64,000 nucleotides of DNA. Source: Mixophyes australis. Lineage: Eukaryota; Chordata; Amphibia; Anura; Limnodynastidae. A program made the translations under genes and the position numbers. The stretch covers positions 163,596,869 through 163,660,868 of the forward strand of contig JAVHZZ010000004.1 in NCBI GenBank assembly GCA_036250195.1, written 5' to 3'. Of the stretch, positions 35,145 to 47,405 are shown in pieces. Position 1 is the stretch's first letter. Every line of letters begins with the position of its first letter. The notes under the pieces are model-generated. The model saw nothing but the letters and a program-made list of their open reading frames with translations. It was not told the origin of the DNA and searched no databases.

Positions 35145-35491
35145 ATCATCATCATCATCACCATTTATTTATATAGCGCCACTAATTCCGCAGCGCTGTA
35201 CAGAGAACTTACTCACATCAGTCCCTGCCCCATTGGAGCTTACAGTCTAAATTCCCTAACATACACACACACAGATAGATAGAGAGAGAGACTACGGTCA
35301 ATTTGTTAGTAGCCAATTAACCTACCAGTATGTTTTTTTTTTGGTGTGTGGGAGGAAACCGGAGTACCCGGAGGAATCCCACGCAAACACGGGGAGAACA
35401 TACAAACTCCACACAGATAAGGCCATGGTCGGGAATTGAACTCATAACCCCAGTGCTGTAAGGCAGAAGTGCTAGCCACTAAGCCACCGTG
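35145..35491 (-). mobile_element. tRNA-headed SINE, near full length
   Basis: Read on the minus strand it starts with a tRNA-like head: A-box-like TGGCTTAGTGGCTAGC (35,471-35,486) and B-box-like GAGTTCAATTCCC (35,431-35,443). A conserved body follows (GGTTTCCTCCCACAC, TAGGTTAATTGGCTAC). The tail includes CAGCGCTGCGGAATTAGTG and GCGCTATATAAATAAATGG and ends in ATGATG repeats. The tail resembles the 3' end of L2/CR1-type LINEs, the usual source of mobilisation. This is a retroposon, not a tRNA gene. Confidence 0.85.
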
Positions 35492-35547
35492 ATAGATACA
35501 ATGTTATATATCTATCACATTGTTTCTGTCCTTCATCACACTCATCT

Positions 35548-35827
35548 ATCATCATCATCATTTATTTATTTATTTATATAGTGCCACTAATACTGCAGCG
35601 CTGTACAGAGAACTCACTCACATCAGTCCCTGCCCTATTAGAGCTTACAATCTAAATCCCCTAACATACACATACACACACAGGCCGAGAGAGACTAAGG
35701 GCAATTTAATAGCAGCCAATTAACCTACCAGTATGTTTTTGGAGTGTGGGAGGAAACTGGAGCTTCTGGAGGAAACCCACGCTAACACAGGGAGGACATA
35801 CAAACTCCACACAGATAAGGCTATGAG
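35548..35827 (-). mobile_element. tRNA-headed SINE, 5'-truncated
   Basis: Same body and ATGATG tail as the copy 55 bp to its left, but it stops at ACAGATAAGGC, so the tRNA-like head is missing. Confidence 0.85.
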
Positions 35828-38370
35828 AAAGATTATCAGCCAACAAAGACAAAACTCACAGAACAGATGTAAATCAGTATATATTGCTGTATATATTTAT
35901 AACTTTTCTAGGTATCAATAAATAATGTTATATTGACTTGTAAGCTATACTATTTTTGTGCTTAGTTCTGTGAAAATGCCGACAGCCAGATGGTTATGGA
36001 CACAATGTACAAAGCTTGCATGGTGATTGAAACAAGCCTTTTTATATCACTAGGCAAGAGAGGTCTACAAAACATACATTGTTTTCAGAATAAGTGACTC
36101 ATCAGTATAATGTCCTTTTCAGAGCTGTATATTAAAGGATAGATTTAATTCAGCTCAGTGGAAGAATTTGAATCACAATAAGAAAAAATAAAAATGTTAT
36201 CTGATTTGCTGGCTATGAGAGTCCTTTAGCAATATGCCTCTTGGTACCAAAGCAGATCTCTAAGTAATAATATGTGAGCATAGAAATGGTATCACTGCTG
36301 GGCACTGACAGACAAGCAGAAAGCTAAATGAATATAATATTGAAGGAACCTACATGTATGTCTGTGACGATCAATTTGTTCAACTTTTAATGTATTTCTC
36401 CCAGTAACATATCATATATCTTCAGGTGATCCTTGGAAATACAATGTGATCCTGCTGTGATGTTCAAAGAGGTAATTTCAGATTGCTAAATTGATGTTGG
36501 GGTTCTGTAAGCCAGTATGTACCATATCATCAATGAATAGTTATAAAGAAGAATGATGTCTTGGAAGACCAGGGTGAAATGTATAAAGAGACTGCAAATA
36601 AGTAGTGTATGATGACCCTTGTGTTTTATCTGCAACATGCAGAGGTTTTATCCTCCTCATTCGCATGTGTGCGTTATAAAACAGCCTGCAAGTCACGTGC
36701 CCTCGGCTTCAGCTAGGTCATTGTCTCATCAGTCTATAGAAACTCAGACAGTTTGTGACCTAGTTTTCAGATTCGGGAAAGGGATTAATATAAAGTGAGT
36801 ATTAGAATTTGGTACATGCCATTTAAACATGTGTCTTGACATTAAATGCATGCTGGCATAGAAAGAAATAGGTACTCGTCAATCAAAAAGTATGTCAACA
36901 TACTGATTACATTATACTATGTTACACAAGCCTTTGGCGAGATGTTAATATTTATTATTTTATATTTATTATTATTATTTATATTTTATATATTTATATT
37001 TGTTATTTGTATGTTGAGATAAGTTAATGTGTATATTTTTTTAATATGTCACATCATACACATATACATTGTCATTGCAGCTAATGCAAAATATATGTGT
37101 CACATGCCCGGTAACCTTGTGATTCAGGAGAAACTTGTCTTCACTTTTTCTCTGCAGTCCAACGATGGTCTAGAGTTCACAGTCTGCAATTTGAATGTCA
37201 AATGCTGCAGATAGAGGTTGTTGATGTAGCTTACTGGACAATCTGTATTGACATCCTCCATCTGCAGCAGTTTATTTAAACTGCAGGATGTGAACTCTGG
37301 ACCATAATGAGACTGCAGGCACTGGCAAAGGTGTTTTTCTCCCAAGTTGGGGGTTTGCATGAAACCTGACCCCAGTAGTTCAGCGAGCTAGTTCTCTATT
37401 TCCATACTACTTAGGAAAAGTCTACTTTTTCAAACCATTGAGCGGCCAGAAACAATCATAGATATTTCCTATAGAAATAAGTTTAACTAGTTATATTGTT
37501 GCTGAAATACAATTAAAAATAAAGAAATCCTCAAAGTAATGGAAGTAATGGAAATTTAGCCATACTATAGAATTTTTTAGCTTATGAAGCAAGAAATTAA
37601 TAAAATAACTATACTTTGCTTATATGATATGGCAGTGTTTGTACGGGGAGCAGCAGTACAATGAATAAATAAAGTCTTTCTTTAATTCGAAATAGTCTGT
37701 TTAAATAATTTTTTTATTTTTTAAAAAATACCTTTTTTTTTTAATTATTTTTTAACAAATCTGGAACTGGAAGAGAAATTCCCATCTTCCTGTTCCAGTG
37801 CGCATGTGCGAGCAGACATGCGCACATGAACCAAAGACTGGCTGGTGATGCAGTAAGAGTCCTTGGACCGCTGCCAGTTTCGCCTGGGAGCTGAGTTCTC
37901 AATCAGCTGCCCCAGCAACAATTTCTTAGAGGCAAAACAAGATGTTCTACCTCTGCTAGAAGCAGCAATAGAAAATTTATGTTGTTGTCACTGGATCATA
38001 AATAGACCCATAATTCTCTTAGGAACTTATATTTATCAATCACATCTCTGATATACAAGTCATAACTATCTAGTACTTTATTGTATGAATGAAAGCATAC
38101 TTAGATTCTATAACTGAAAATAGGGCATTTTCATATACTGTTCATGCCAAGTTTTATGTGCACCCTTTGACGAGGTGGTAACCATGATCTTTTTCATTTT
38201 GCAACTTTCAGCTGGGAAGAATCCACTTTTTTATGGGGCACTTCTGAAAATTTAATGTTAAAGGCTAAAGTCACTTTTGTGGAATTCTTTTTAAGGGATT
38301 AAATGTGTAAAATCATGTGTCCTATTCTTTGTTGAGAGGCCTTCTCACCTCTTTGCCTATTTTACCAAGT
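35828..38370. other. no assigned gene
   Basis: AT-rich. A CG-containing inverted pair, TGCGCATGT and ACATGCGCA (about 37,799-37,826), lies beside a poly-A/T-rich segment and suggests a repeat edge. A stretch near 37,120-37,360 has short open frames on both strands with nothing recognisable. Confidence 0.35.
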
Positions 38371-38458
38371 TTGTTTATTAGTTTACTGTGTTTGTCCCTA
38401 ATCGTAAAGCGCTACGGAATATGTTGGCGCTATATAAATAAATGATGATGATGATGAG
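38371..38458 (+). mobile_element. SINE/LINE 3' end fragment
   Basis: CGTAAAGCGCTACGGAATAT, GGCGCTATATAAATAAATG and ATGATGATG match the tail of the SINE family, here in plus orientation. No head. Confidence 0.7.
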
Positions 38459-38599
38459 AGGACTCACTATGTTCAGCCGACTAAAGATGACAGAAGCTTC
38501 AGGGCAGGTAAGTGCAATATACACGCTACTAAGTGTAAATAGAAAGTCTTTACATAAAGAATAGGAGGAATATTTGTCAAATAAACTCTTACAGTTTCA

Positions 38600-38735
38600 A
38601 ACCTTCTTAAAAGGAAATGTAGAGGTGTTGCATATAGCAACCAATCAGATTATATAATTTTTTTTATAATTCTAGAAACTGACAGCTAGAATATGATTGG
38701 TTGCTATAAGCACCATCACCAGTTTTCCATTTATC
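38600..38735. mobile_element. foldback MITE (GCAACCAAT family), decayed copy
   Basis: ATATAGCAACCAATCAGATT on the left pairs with the complement in ATATGATTGGTTGCTATAAG on the right. Outer arms are eroded. Confidence 0.65.
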
Positions 38736-38990
38736 TTAGAGTCCATTTTGCATATTAAACCACTATAAAAAGTAGAATTTTCATTTACAACCAAAAAGCT
38801 TTAGGAAAATCCGACAATCCTACATGATTTTTGCTTCCACTACTGTGCATGAACCATCCAGCTCAGGTACCCCTAACAACCAGCCCCACAGAGGTGTTGC
38901 CGGGCTGTCAATTTTGTCACTATATTAAGGTTGTCTCTCTCAGTGCGCAGTGCGCTGGCTGCTAATAATCTATTGTGTGTTCTGTTAAAG

Positions 38991-39243
38991 CAGTGATAGG
39001 TGGCCCTACGGCCACGTGCGGCCTTCCAAGCCTTCGCCTGCGGCTCCCAGCTCCTTCCAATTATAGTGTCAGATTTGTTGATTATAGCTTATAACACTTG
39101 TTTAAAATGCCTGCTGATATGTTATTACAGATAGGTGTCTCTTTTTCTCATTACATATATTGGTTAAACTTATTACTCAGATTGATAGTAATGTACAGCC
39201 CTATTGAAGTTCAGAGGGCAGCACTATGCTATGTATCAGGCTG
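38991..39243. mobile_element. small hAT-type MITE
   Basis: Starts CAGTGATAGGTGGCC and ends CAGGCTG, flanked by a perfect 8-bp duplication TGTTAAAG (38,983-38,990; 39,244-39,251). Terminal inverted repeats are weak beyond the first bases. The duplication and CAG...CTG ends support a hAT insertion. 253 bp, non-coding. Confidence 0.65.
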
Positions 39244-39251
39244 TGTTAAAG

Positions 39252-40780
39252 TCTTCACACTTATGTGGACATGAATGAATATAGGTGCACTGTGTGCCTT
39301 GAATTTACACAAATTTACCAATTCAGCAGCACTAAAATCTTTGAAGGCAAATGTAATTAACTTCTTAATAGAATTAGTGACAACAGTGTGCTATCAACCA
39401 GTGGTTACATGCCAGCTTGATTAGGAATTATTTATGAACAACTAATGTATTTCATAATAAGGGGTAAATTGACAACTTTAGTCAGCATTAGGTTCTGTAA
39501 AAAATGTATTTCCCATAAAGATACTTTCCCAGGACATGGGAGACAATACAAGATGCAGCCATCAATGGTAACACAGTTTATAAATACATTTAAAAACAAT
39601 ACATAAATATTTACAACATTATCAATATAGAGCCACTTTTCCATTATACGATTTTATTTTAAATACAATAAGAAGACTTTTTGTGGTGTTTAATTTAATC
39701 AATTAACAATAAAAATGATAAAATTAGTGGGCAATAATCTCTAGTCCCTGCAAACGTGTCTAACAGGTGTCACATAAAACAGCGTCTTTGTAGTATTATA
39801 ACAGAATCAGGAAAAGTAAAGAACACTATATGTATCTTCTGGCTATCCTTACATCTCTTTTATGTAATACAATATGGGAACACCAGCATTTGTAACAATA
39901 AACCGCAACCTAGGTTTTTGATGTGCACAATGAAGTTCTGATATCAAAAGAAAGTGGATGAAAGCCACAAAGGCTTTATTAATCAAATGTTGCTGCCAGC
40001 AAAACTATCTCTACAAAAAAAGGAGAAAAATGAAAACCAACATTGCTTTTTAAAGAAAAAAAAAACATCTTGTTTCAGTTTCATTTTATCCCATAATACC
40101 TCTAACCTTAATATTTCTACTTATCTTCCAGATACCACAGATAATATAAATACCTCTTACATGTATATACACCTTTTACTGCAAACACATTATTCTACTT
40201 GTCTACTTATTTCATGCTCTTCCAAAATGTATATACATTATGTCCGCTTTTATCATTTCAGAATTTGTATTCACAGTGTATTTTGCAAACATGTAAGATT
40301 TCCCTCCTTTACACACACAATTTGTAAATGTTTTTCCTCTCTTCATGATCACCATCAGGCGAAATAGCTACAGCACAGTATGAACTGCTGCTTAAATCAA
40401 GGTGTAAAATTTCTGCAATTTCAAGAACCTACACTTACAACACCATTCTCCATACACAATGAAGAAACTCTGGTTTAAAATTGAAAGGTTGCAGAAAATA
40501 ATTCTATATAATCGTTTACAAGACACCACAACTGTGAAAACTGTGTTTGGAAGTAGAAACTACTCATTCTGTTTGTGCATTTAGACAGAGGTTTATTTAG
40601 CTATGCAACAATTAACTGTTGTTGTTTTTTATCAGCCTCACAGAATTTTCCATATTCCAGCACAATACAAAACTTTACTACAATAACGATTGGGCTTTAT
40701 AAAATTGTAGGCATTGCAATGCATTTGCTGAGAGAGCTTAAGGGTTAATGTCACTCTACATGTGCTTAATACTGTTAGTG
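39252..40780. other. no assigned gene
   Basis: AT-rich. A 137-codon plus-strand open frame (39,954-40,367) is Lys/Asn/Phe/His-rich with a poly-Lys run from an A-tract. It looks like chance translation of low-GC DNA. Confidence 0.35.
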
Positions 40781-40792
40781 CACAAAAGTTCA

Positions 40793-41040
40793 CTTACCCT
40801 TTCTCCGCTTCTCCTTCTCAGTGATCCATATGGTATTTTGAACAAAAGTCTGCGGGCCCTGCCCGGAGTCACGGCTGTTTGAAGCACCATCTCTGTAAGG
40901 GAGCCCGAGTTTGGTTGTACACAGGGGCTCTGCACAAAGAGTGGAGCAACCCTTCCCTTAGAATAGCTAGCAGACTCCTCCAGATTTCTCAAATATCAAA
41001 TGACTGAGCTGGTTTTACTTTAGAGACCTTTCTGAATCAA
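40793..41040 (-). other. candidate first exon (weak)
   Basis: On the minus strand a stretch clearly more GC-rich than its surroundings ends at a strong donor: exon ...GGAGAAAGG followed by intron GTAAGTGAAC (donor about 40,792). One frame is open from an ATG at 40,992 (MRNLEESASYSKGRVAPLF..., about 66 codons to the donor). A second frame is also open to the donor, so coding status is uncertain and it could be 5' untranslated. A CCAAT box and two M-box-type E-boxes lie 260-350 bp upstream. No family recognised. Confidence 0.28.
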
Positions 41041-41282
41041 GATGTGGCTTGTCTGGAGGGTGGGAGGGGGAATAAAAACACAGAGCCTAAAAGCATGTTT
41101 TAAGAAGCAAATCTCTGACTTCCTCTAGTTCCCCCTGCATACTTTGCACTGCAGGACTGCTTAGGATGTAGTAATGCTTCCAGGGAGTGTGATCCAAAAA
41201 TGTCAAAGTCACTTCTTGTAGCTACAGATGGTAACCAGGTCACTTGTCTAATCAGAGCTCTAACAGACTTATTAAACATCTG

Positions 41283-41340
41283 TCATGTGATCATGCCCCA
41301 CTCACCATTGGTCTGCTGTATACAGTTAATCACATGACCA
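41283..41340 (-). promoter_or_regulatory. paired M-box/E-boxes around a CCAAT box
   Basis: TCATGTGA (41,283-41,290) and its exact reverse complement TCACATGA (41,330-41,337) flank a minus-strand ACCAATGG (41,305-41,312). TCATGTGA is the preferred site of MITF/TFE-type bHLH-Zip factors, and CCAAT is bound by NF-Y. This is upstream of the candidate first exon. Motif-level evidence only. Confidence 0.3.
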
Positions 41341-41650
41341 CCTGAAAAGAATATCTTGGGTATTACCATCTGGTGCTGTGATTAATGTTAAATCCGACAT
41401 CCAGCTTTTCCTTGGTTTGGAACATGGAACAAGAATAACCTTTTCTATATATAGGAACATTATGTCTCAGTGATACAATGCCAAATGTTTAGTATATACC
41501 TTTAATAAGAATGTTTTTTTTTCAGATATTGAGGATTTACATGTCTAGGAAATAGAATATGAAATAAATGCTGATGCTATTTACATTATGTAAATCAAAG
41601 TGAGTGATAATATAGATGGGACAGCATCAGCCAGTAAGTGACAACATACA

Positions 41651-42090
41651 GGGCCTGATGTAGAGTCGGATGCAATTTACACTAGCAGCCCTGTAAAGCA
41701 GATTATTTAATAAATAAATTAATGTTAAAAAAAAATTGTGCTTCTCCCATCAAACAGCACAAGGGATAGTAAAGTTGTTTGGGAGGGGGTGCACAACATT
41801 TTTTGGAAATGTAATAATTTTTTAAATAATTTTTTTAATACAGTAAGGTCTGTTACACCAGGGGAAAGCACTCACAAAGATACATCTGCTAGAGTCCTAT
41901 CTGTGGCTGCTTTCAGCTCAGCATAGCATGTAAAGTGCCTACTAACTAACCTTCCTGTTCCACTTCTCTAAGCGCAGAGAGGTGCAAGAGGGAGATCCGT
42001 CTCAGTCTGAATGCAAACCGGGACGATCCATGGCTAAAAGTGCTTTTTGCACTGTTCACTTGGACTTGCGTCTGACTCTACATCAGGCCC
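41651..42090. mobile_element. PIF/Harbinger-like MITE
   Basis: Ends GGGCCTGATGTAGAGTC and GACTCTACATCAGGCCC are perfect 17-bp inverted repeats, and the homology continues for a few more bases. It is flanked by a 3-bp repeat ACA (41,648-41,650; 42,091-42,093). The GGGCC-type end with a 3-bp duplication fits PIF/Harbinger. 440 bp, no transposase. The inner 62-codon open frame is not a gene. Confidence 0.72.
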
Positions 42091-42093
42091 ACA

Positions 42094-42690
42094 AAGTGCA
42101 TCTGAGTAACCAGAAGCTAACAACATAAAGCGGGATAAGAAATGTTAGTGTGTGGTGGAATAGAGAGGGTGCAAGAACGGTCTGTATGCAATAATATTAA
42201 CTGGGATAGCAGTAGTCAATAGATGATTAAAAAAAAGATGTGAACAGGAGTAGTCAATAACTGCTAAAATAAATGGAGTTTGGAGGTTGAAGCAGTCAGT
42301 GATTGATACAACAGATGGGGGTTTTGTAGCAGGACGTAGGTGGTGATATCATTGAGAATTTGGAGAAGCCTGTAGATGGTGGGTTGGAGCAGACAGTAGT
42401 TGATAACATTTATATTAGTGTTATCTCTGAGTGTGTACTCCTAAGGGCACTGTCATGTGAGTGAAGGAAGAAGAAACACAAGAAGAGAAAGGATTCTCTG
42501 CACAGTTTATTCTTGTTGCTGAACTGAAACAATGCATTTTGAATACTGTTCAATTCTCAGTTTCTAGCCAGATGAGAGGTAAGATACACTATATATAGGA
42601 TAATGAGATCCAAGCTAATAATTATGAGCAAAAGGGCACCTGACTTGGTTGTACTGTAAGTCATCCAGCAAAAACTATCATGCTGGTTAT
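42094..42690. other. no gene seen
   Basis: AT-rich sequence without recognisable repeat or coding signal. Confidence 0.4.
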
Positions 42691-42695
42691 AAGAG

Positions 42696-42696
42696 G

Positions 42697-42741
<45 letters not shown>

Positions 42742-42772
42742 TAATTAATTAATTGTTATTTTATTATTATTG

Positions 42773-42815
<43 letters not shown>
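42696..42815. repeat. inverted (ATT)n / (AAT)n microsatellite pair
   Basis: About 15 ATT units (42,696-42,740), a 30-bp AT-rich spacer, then about 15 AAT units (42,772-42,815). The two runs are exact complements, so a long AT hairpin can form. Confidence 0.92.
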
Positions 42816-42816
<1 letters not shown>

Positions 42817-45234
42817 TATTGCCTTGCTGGAGGGCAATTAGATTGGAGTGGTGAGGATTGTCTCACTGCCACTCCGGGGCTCCCATTTAGAGGGCTAGAC
42901 ACATAGTCATTAGGATGGGCTCCAGTGCCCTTATATTGGCACAAGGCCATGCAGAACAGAAGTTATGTCCCACTGTGCATTCATGAGCTAATGCTTGAAT
43001 AGTATGCCTGCCTATACAATTAGTAGTCCTCTGTAGAGGCTTAAAACAGAACTGCCATTCATACTCTGTAGATAGCTAGAAATAGGTATACAAAGTTCAA
43101 ATTATTACTTGAACCCACCTCCACCACTGGGCTTAAATGCTATGTTCAGCTTTATACAGATCCCCAAGTAGCGCCTTGGTTCTCACACCTCTGGGAACTG
43201 GCAGACACACAAAGAGAACAGACATCTTTGAGCTTAGGAGTCAAATCTAGGCAGGTAATTCAAACCTGACTAGGCTGGGTGTATGTATGTGATGAATGTA
43301 GCACCTGATTGGACAGAAGCATGACCAATCCAAGGCCGTCTTTATGAAAAACCTCTTGTCATTCTTTCAGGGTGGACCCCCACTAAAGCACTAGTTCGAG
43401 GAGACATTATGGAAAGAAAAAAACAGATAACCCCTTAAATGTTTGATCAGAGAAAGGGCAATGTTAGTATTTTGATTAACCTTTATTTATATAGCTCCCA
43501 CTTAATATGCAGCTCTTTACAGAGAATGATAAATAAATTATATCAATCCCTGCACCAGTGAGGCTTACAGTCTAATTTCACACAAAAACACCCACACTAG
43601 TAGGAGACACCTTTCTTTACACTTGTGATTTTATGTGACTGGTTTTGTGAAATGGGGCAAATATTCAGGATGATGGGTGGATTAGAGCATCCCCTATGTA
43701 CTGTATAACAGAGTACTCACAACTGTGTAACAGTTTAAGCTTAATAGTGCAAACATGACATTACCTTATGCATGCCAGCTATTTACATGAATTACAAGGT
43801 GTGCACAATACTTTGTCATCACAACTACATAGGTGGTGTCCACTAGTGCTGTCTGCATGTACTCAAATTAAACCATGAGCACAATTAGATGTAAGTAATG
43901 TCTCCTTCCTTTCTAACTCAAAGAGGACAAAACAGGAAAATAGTGGGAGTCCAAATTGGGAACTAGGCAGTGATTTGTCCTGGCTGGTTTACTTTCCAGC
44001 CTATGGTCTGATGAAGCACAATGTGCATGTATAAGTGTCTGCCTAGATGGGAAACAACTAATTGTGCATCAATAGAAAAAGCAGGTGTAATATCAATAAA
44101 TGACACACATTTGTTTTTAATGGGCCATCCAGATATAAATAACTCCAATATATTTTGTAGAACATAATATAGTGTGATAATAAAGAATATGATTGCACCT
44201 AAAAGTAAAAATGTTTGGAGCAGAATCCACTAAATTAGATAAAATACAAAGTTTGAATCAGGTTAGGGTTAATAAAAGAGAGCACAGTAATACTTCACCA
44301 TTGGAGCTTATAAGGGGACCTTCCCGACTGTAGACCTACGCACCTATGGTAAGTAGAACTTTACAGTTCACCTGCTCTTTGTGAACCCTACCCAAAACCT
44401 TTTAGTCTTGGGTGGAATTTGCCTTTAATGTTAATTATGTCCCTAATCATTATAGTGAGAGTGCCTGCTTTATTGATATTCTGGTGCAGTGTATCGTGTT
44501 CCCAGAAGCATGTTTTACATAGGAAACTGATGTCTCCAGAGACCCACATGTTCAGTTCCAGTTTTATGTCTACATTTGGGCGGAAACGATCAAGTTTCAT
44601 CTTAAAGGTTGCTAGATATGTCCATGTAGTGCAGCAAAAGATTGACAAAATACATATTTACTTTCAATTGTGTAACATATTGCCATGAAAACCTCCTGCA
44701 GCCTCTAACAAGAAGACGGTTAAGGATGCATTCAAAACTGTTTGAATACAACAATCATGCCTTGTTCATAAGCTGTTCCATATGTGTGTAGTTCCCTAAA
44801 AAAGGCAGGAAAAGACGTAAGCCTTTTTTTTCTTTTAAATATAGCTTACAAAGCGCCTTTATGAAGATTTGGTTTCATGTTACATTTCTGGATCATAGAG
44901 ATATCTGAAGGGCTTTTTTTCAAATTGCCTCAAGTAACTGTTTTAAAATAAAAGTTTAGGTGTAATGATTTGTTGGAGACAGAGGTGAAAAAAGGCCAAA
45001 CGGCCACACACTGAGAAAGAACTGTTCGTGTCATAATCTTTTTGCAACCACAAAGTATTTCACATGGTAGCAAAGAAATCTATATTCCGTGTGCAAGCAA
45101 TGTGCAAGCAATGCTCACATTTGTAATTGACAGTGCAAAAATAACATTAACTTATGCCTGCAAGAAATTTAGATGAATTATAAGGAGTGCAGTGTTGAAT
45201 CCCCATTCCCATAAACTGTTGTATGCGTTCCTGC
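42816..45234. other. mostly unassigned, with a SINE fragment
   Basis: About 43,480-43,606 is a diverged minus-strand SINE tail (TTATTTATATAGCTCCCAC, GAGGCTTACAGTCTAATTT). About 44,280-44,640 is GC-balanced and may be another old repeat, with open frames on both strands and no motif. Two near-duplicate passages, GTGCAAACATGACATTA at 43,748 and GTGCAAAAATAACATTAAC at 45,134, hint at another dispersed family. Confidence 0.4.
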
Positions 45235-45742
45235 ATGTTTCCACCCTTCAAAGTCTCATCATTTATTATTATCGTAGATTTTAAAGCGCCACAGTGCTCC
45301 GCTGTACAGTGGGGAATTCAGGACAAACATGAAGCAGGGACATACAAGGTAGACAAAATAAATGCAGGCATGAAAACAAAGGATTGGGAGGACCCTGCTC
45401 ATGAAAGCGCTTACATTCTAAGTGGAGGAGGGCACAGCTGAAACAAAAGCAGTGAGTGTGGTTCAAGGTGAAGATTGGCACAGTTGTGGCAGTGCACCAG
45501 TGTGAGTAGTTTCAGCAGGGGTAAGGTAAGCTCTAATAAAAAGATGGGTTTTCAGAGAGAGTCTAAAAACTGATTGGGCAAGGTAAGGAATTCCATAATT
45601 GTGTAGCAGTACAGGCAGGGGAAGTCTTGTAGGTGGGAGTAAGAGGTGGTTACCAGAGATGAGACAGATCAGATGTAGATCTAATAGGGCGGGAGGGAGA
45701 GTATTTTGATATGAGATTTGAGATGTATGATGGGGTGTTGTT
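45235..45742 (-). mobile_element. L2-like LINE 3' remnant, left part
   Basis: On the minus strand this runs from degenerate ORF2 C-terminal coding (a GNxLP-type WNSLP/YGIPYL segment, then SLKTHLF) into a 3' end with GAATGTAAGCGCTTTC, GGCGCTTTAAAATC and a TAATAATAAATGA tail. This is the pattern of L2-type LINE 3' ends in fish and amphibians. It is interrupted at 45,743-45,750 by the target site of the hAT-type element, and its continuation resumes at 47,852. Confidence 0.55.
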
Positions 45743-46488
45743 GTTGACAGCAGAGCCGTAACTAGGGTGGTGCGGGCGGTGCCGTCGCCCCGGGCACAAG
45801 CCCGAGGGGGCGCAGCAGCCGCCCGCTACCTTCCCCTCTGTGCTACATAGTAAAAAAAAAAAATCTTTAAAAAATTGGTGGCCCCCTCCCCCGACTCGCG
45901 GCACCCGCCCCCCGCCCCGCGAGTCGGGGGAGGGGGGGTGTGCCGCGAGTCGGGGGATGGGGGGGTGCCTCGAGAGGGGGGAGGGGCTAGTGTGGTGGCT
46001 GGTCCATGAAAGGACTATGAAAATAAACGCCGGCTCCCTGTCACTGCATCATCACTGATGATGTCACCATGCTGTCAGTGCAGAAGAGCCAACACTGCGG
46101 GGAGCTGAGAACAGACCTTAAGTAAGTGAGGGGAGGGGGATCTGTCAGCTCCATTAGTTGTTCTCTCCCTAAGCACTGGTCTGTTATATCACATGCTGTG
46201 TGTTAGCAGCTCTCTGCTTCCAGGACTGCCCCTCCCAGCATCCCCAGCTCCTCCTGACAGCCCTGCGGTCCACCAACACTCTCACCTCTGCTCCTGATAA
46301 CTATGACTCCAGTGCCCCTCCCAACTCTCGGTACAGTACAGAGCCCCCATCATTGACCTTTCCTTGCCCTGCATATCAGTTCCCTCTGTTTCTATCCAGA
46401 TATGTTTCCCTTCCTTCTGATCCCTGACACCTGTCAATTCTGACTCCTGGACCCCCGAAATACAGCTGTAACCTCTGCACCCTCTCCA

Positions 46489-47345
46489 TCACAGGAATGC
46501 TCTCTGTATAGTATGGAGGTCACAGGAATGCTCTCTGTATAGTATGGAGATCACAGGAATGCTCTCTGTATAGTATGGCGGTCACAGGAATGCTCTCTGT
46601 ATGGTATGGAGGTCACAAGAATGCTCTCTGTATAGTATGGTGGTCATAGGAATGCTCTCTGTATAGTATGGTGGTCATAGGAATGCTCTCTGTATAGTAT
46701 GGAGGTCACAGGAATGCTCTCTGTATAGTATGGAGATTACAGGAATGCTCTCTGTATAGTATGGCGGTCACAGGAATGCTCTCTGTATGGTATGGTGGTC
46801 ACAGGAATGCTCTCTGTATAGTATGGTGGTCATAGGAATGCTCTCTGTATAGTATGGTGGTCATAGGAATGCTCTCTGTATAGTATGGAGGTCACAGGAA
46901 TGCTCTCTGTATAGTATGGTGGTCACAGGAATGCTCTCTGTATAGTATGGCGGTTACAGGAATGCTCTCTGTATGGTATGGAGGTCACAGGAATGCTCTC
47001 TGTATGGTATGGAGGTCACAGGAATGCTCTCCGTATAGTATGGTGGTCATAGGAATGCTCTCTGTATAGTATGGAGGTCACAGGAATGCTCTCTGTATAG
47101 TATGGTGGTCATAGGAATGCTCTCTGTATAGTATGGTGGTCATAGGAATGCTCTCTGTATAGTATGGAGGTCACAGGAATGCTCTCTGTATAGTATGGTG
47201 GTCACAGGAATGCTCTCTGTATAGTATGGTGGTTACAGGAATGCTCTCTGTATGGTATGGAGGTCACAGGAATGCTCTCTGTATAGTATGGAGGTCACAG
47301 GAATGCTCTCTGTATTGTATGGCGGACACTAGGAGGCTCTTTATA
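46489..47345. repeat. 31-bp minisatellite, about 27 copies
   Basis: The unit is GGTCACAGGAATGCTC + TCTGTATAGTATGGA, with starts exactly 31 bp apart. Unit variants (CACAGG, CATAGG, TTACAGG, GGTATGG) recur in ordered blocks. For example the pair of CATAGG units near 46,641/46,672 recurs six units later, showing a higher-order repeat of about 186 bp. The reverse complement of this unit matches the decayed repeats at 13.1-14.2 kb. Confidence 0.96.
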
Positions 47346-47349
47346 TTGT

Positions 47350-47350
47350 A

Positions 47351-47400
<50 letters not shown>
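47350..47400. repeat. (TG)n(TA)n microsatellite
   Basis: Compound dinucleotide run at the end of the 31-bp array. Confidence 0.95.

Positions 47401-47405
<5 letters not shown>

Noticed and set aside
35431..35491. tRNA gene
   Set aside because: A- and B-box-like sequences belong to the head of a SINE, which continues into a conserved SINE body and tail; no cloverleaf was supported. The same applies to 52,150-52,231.
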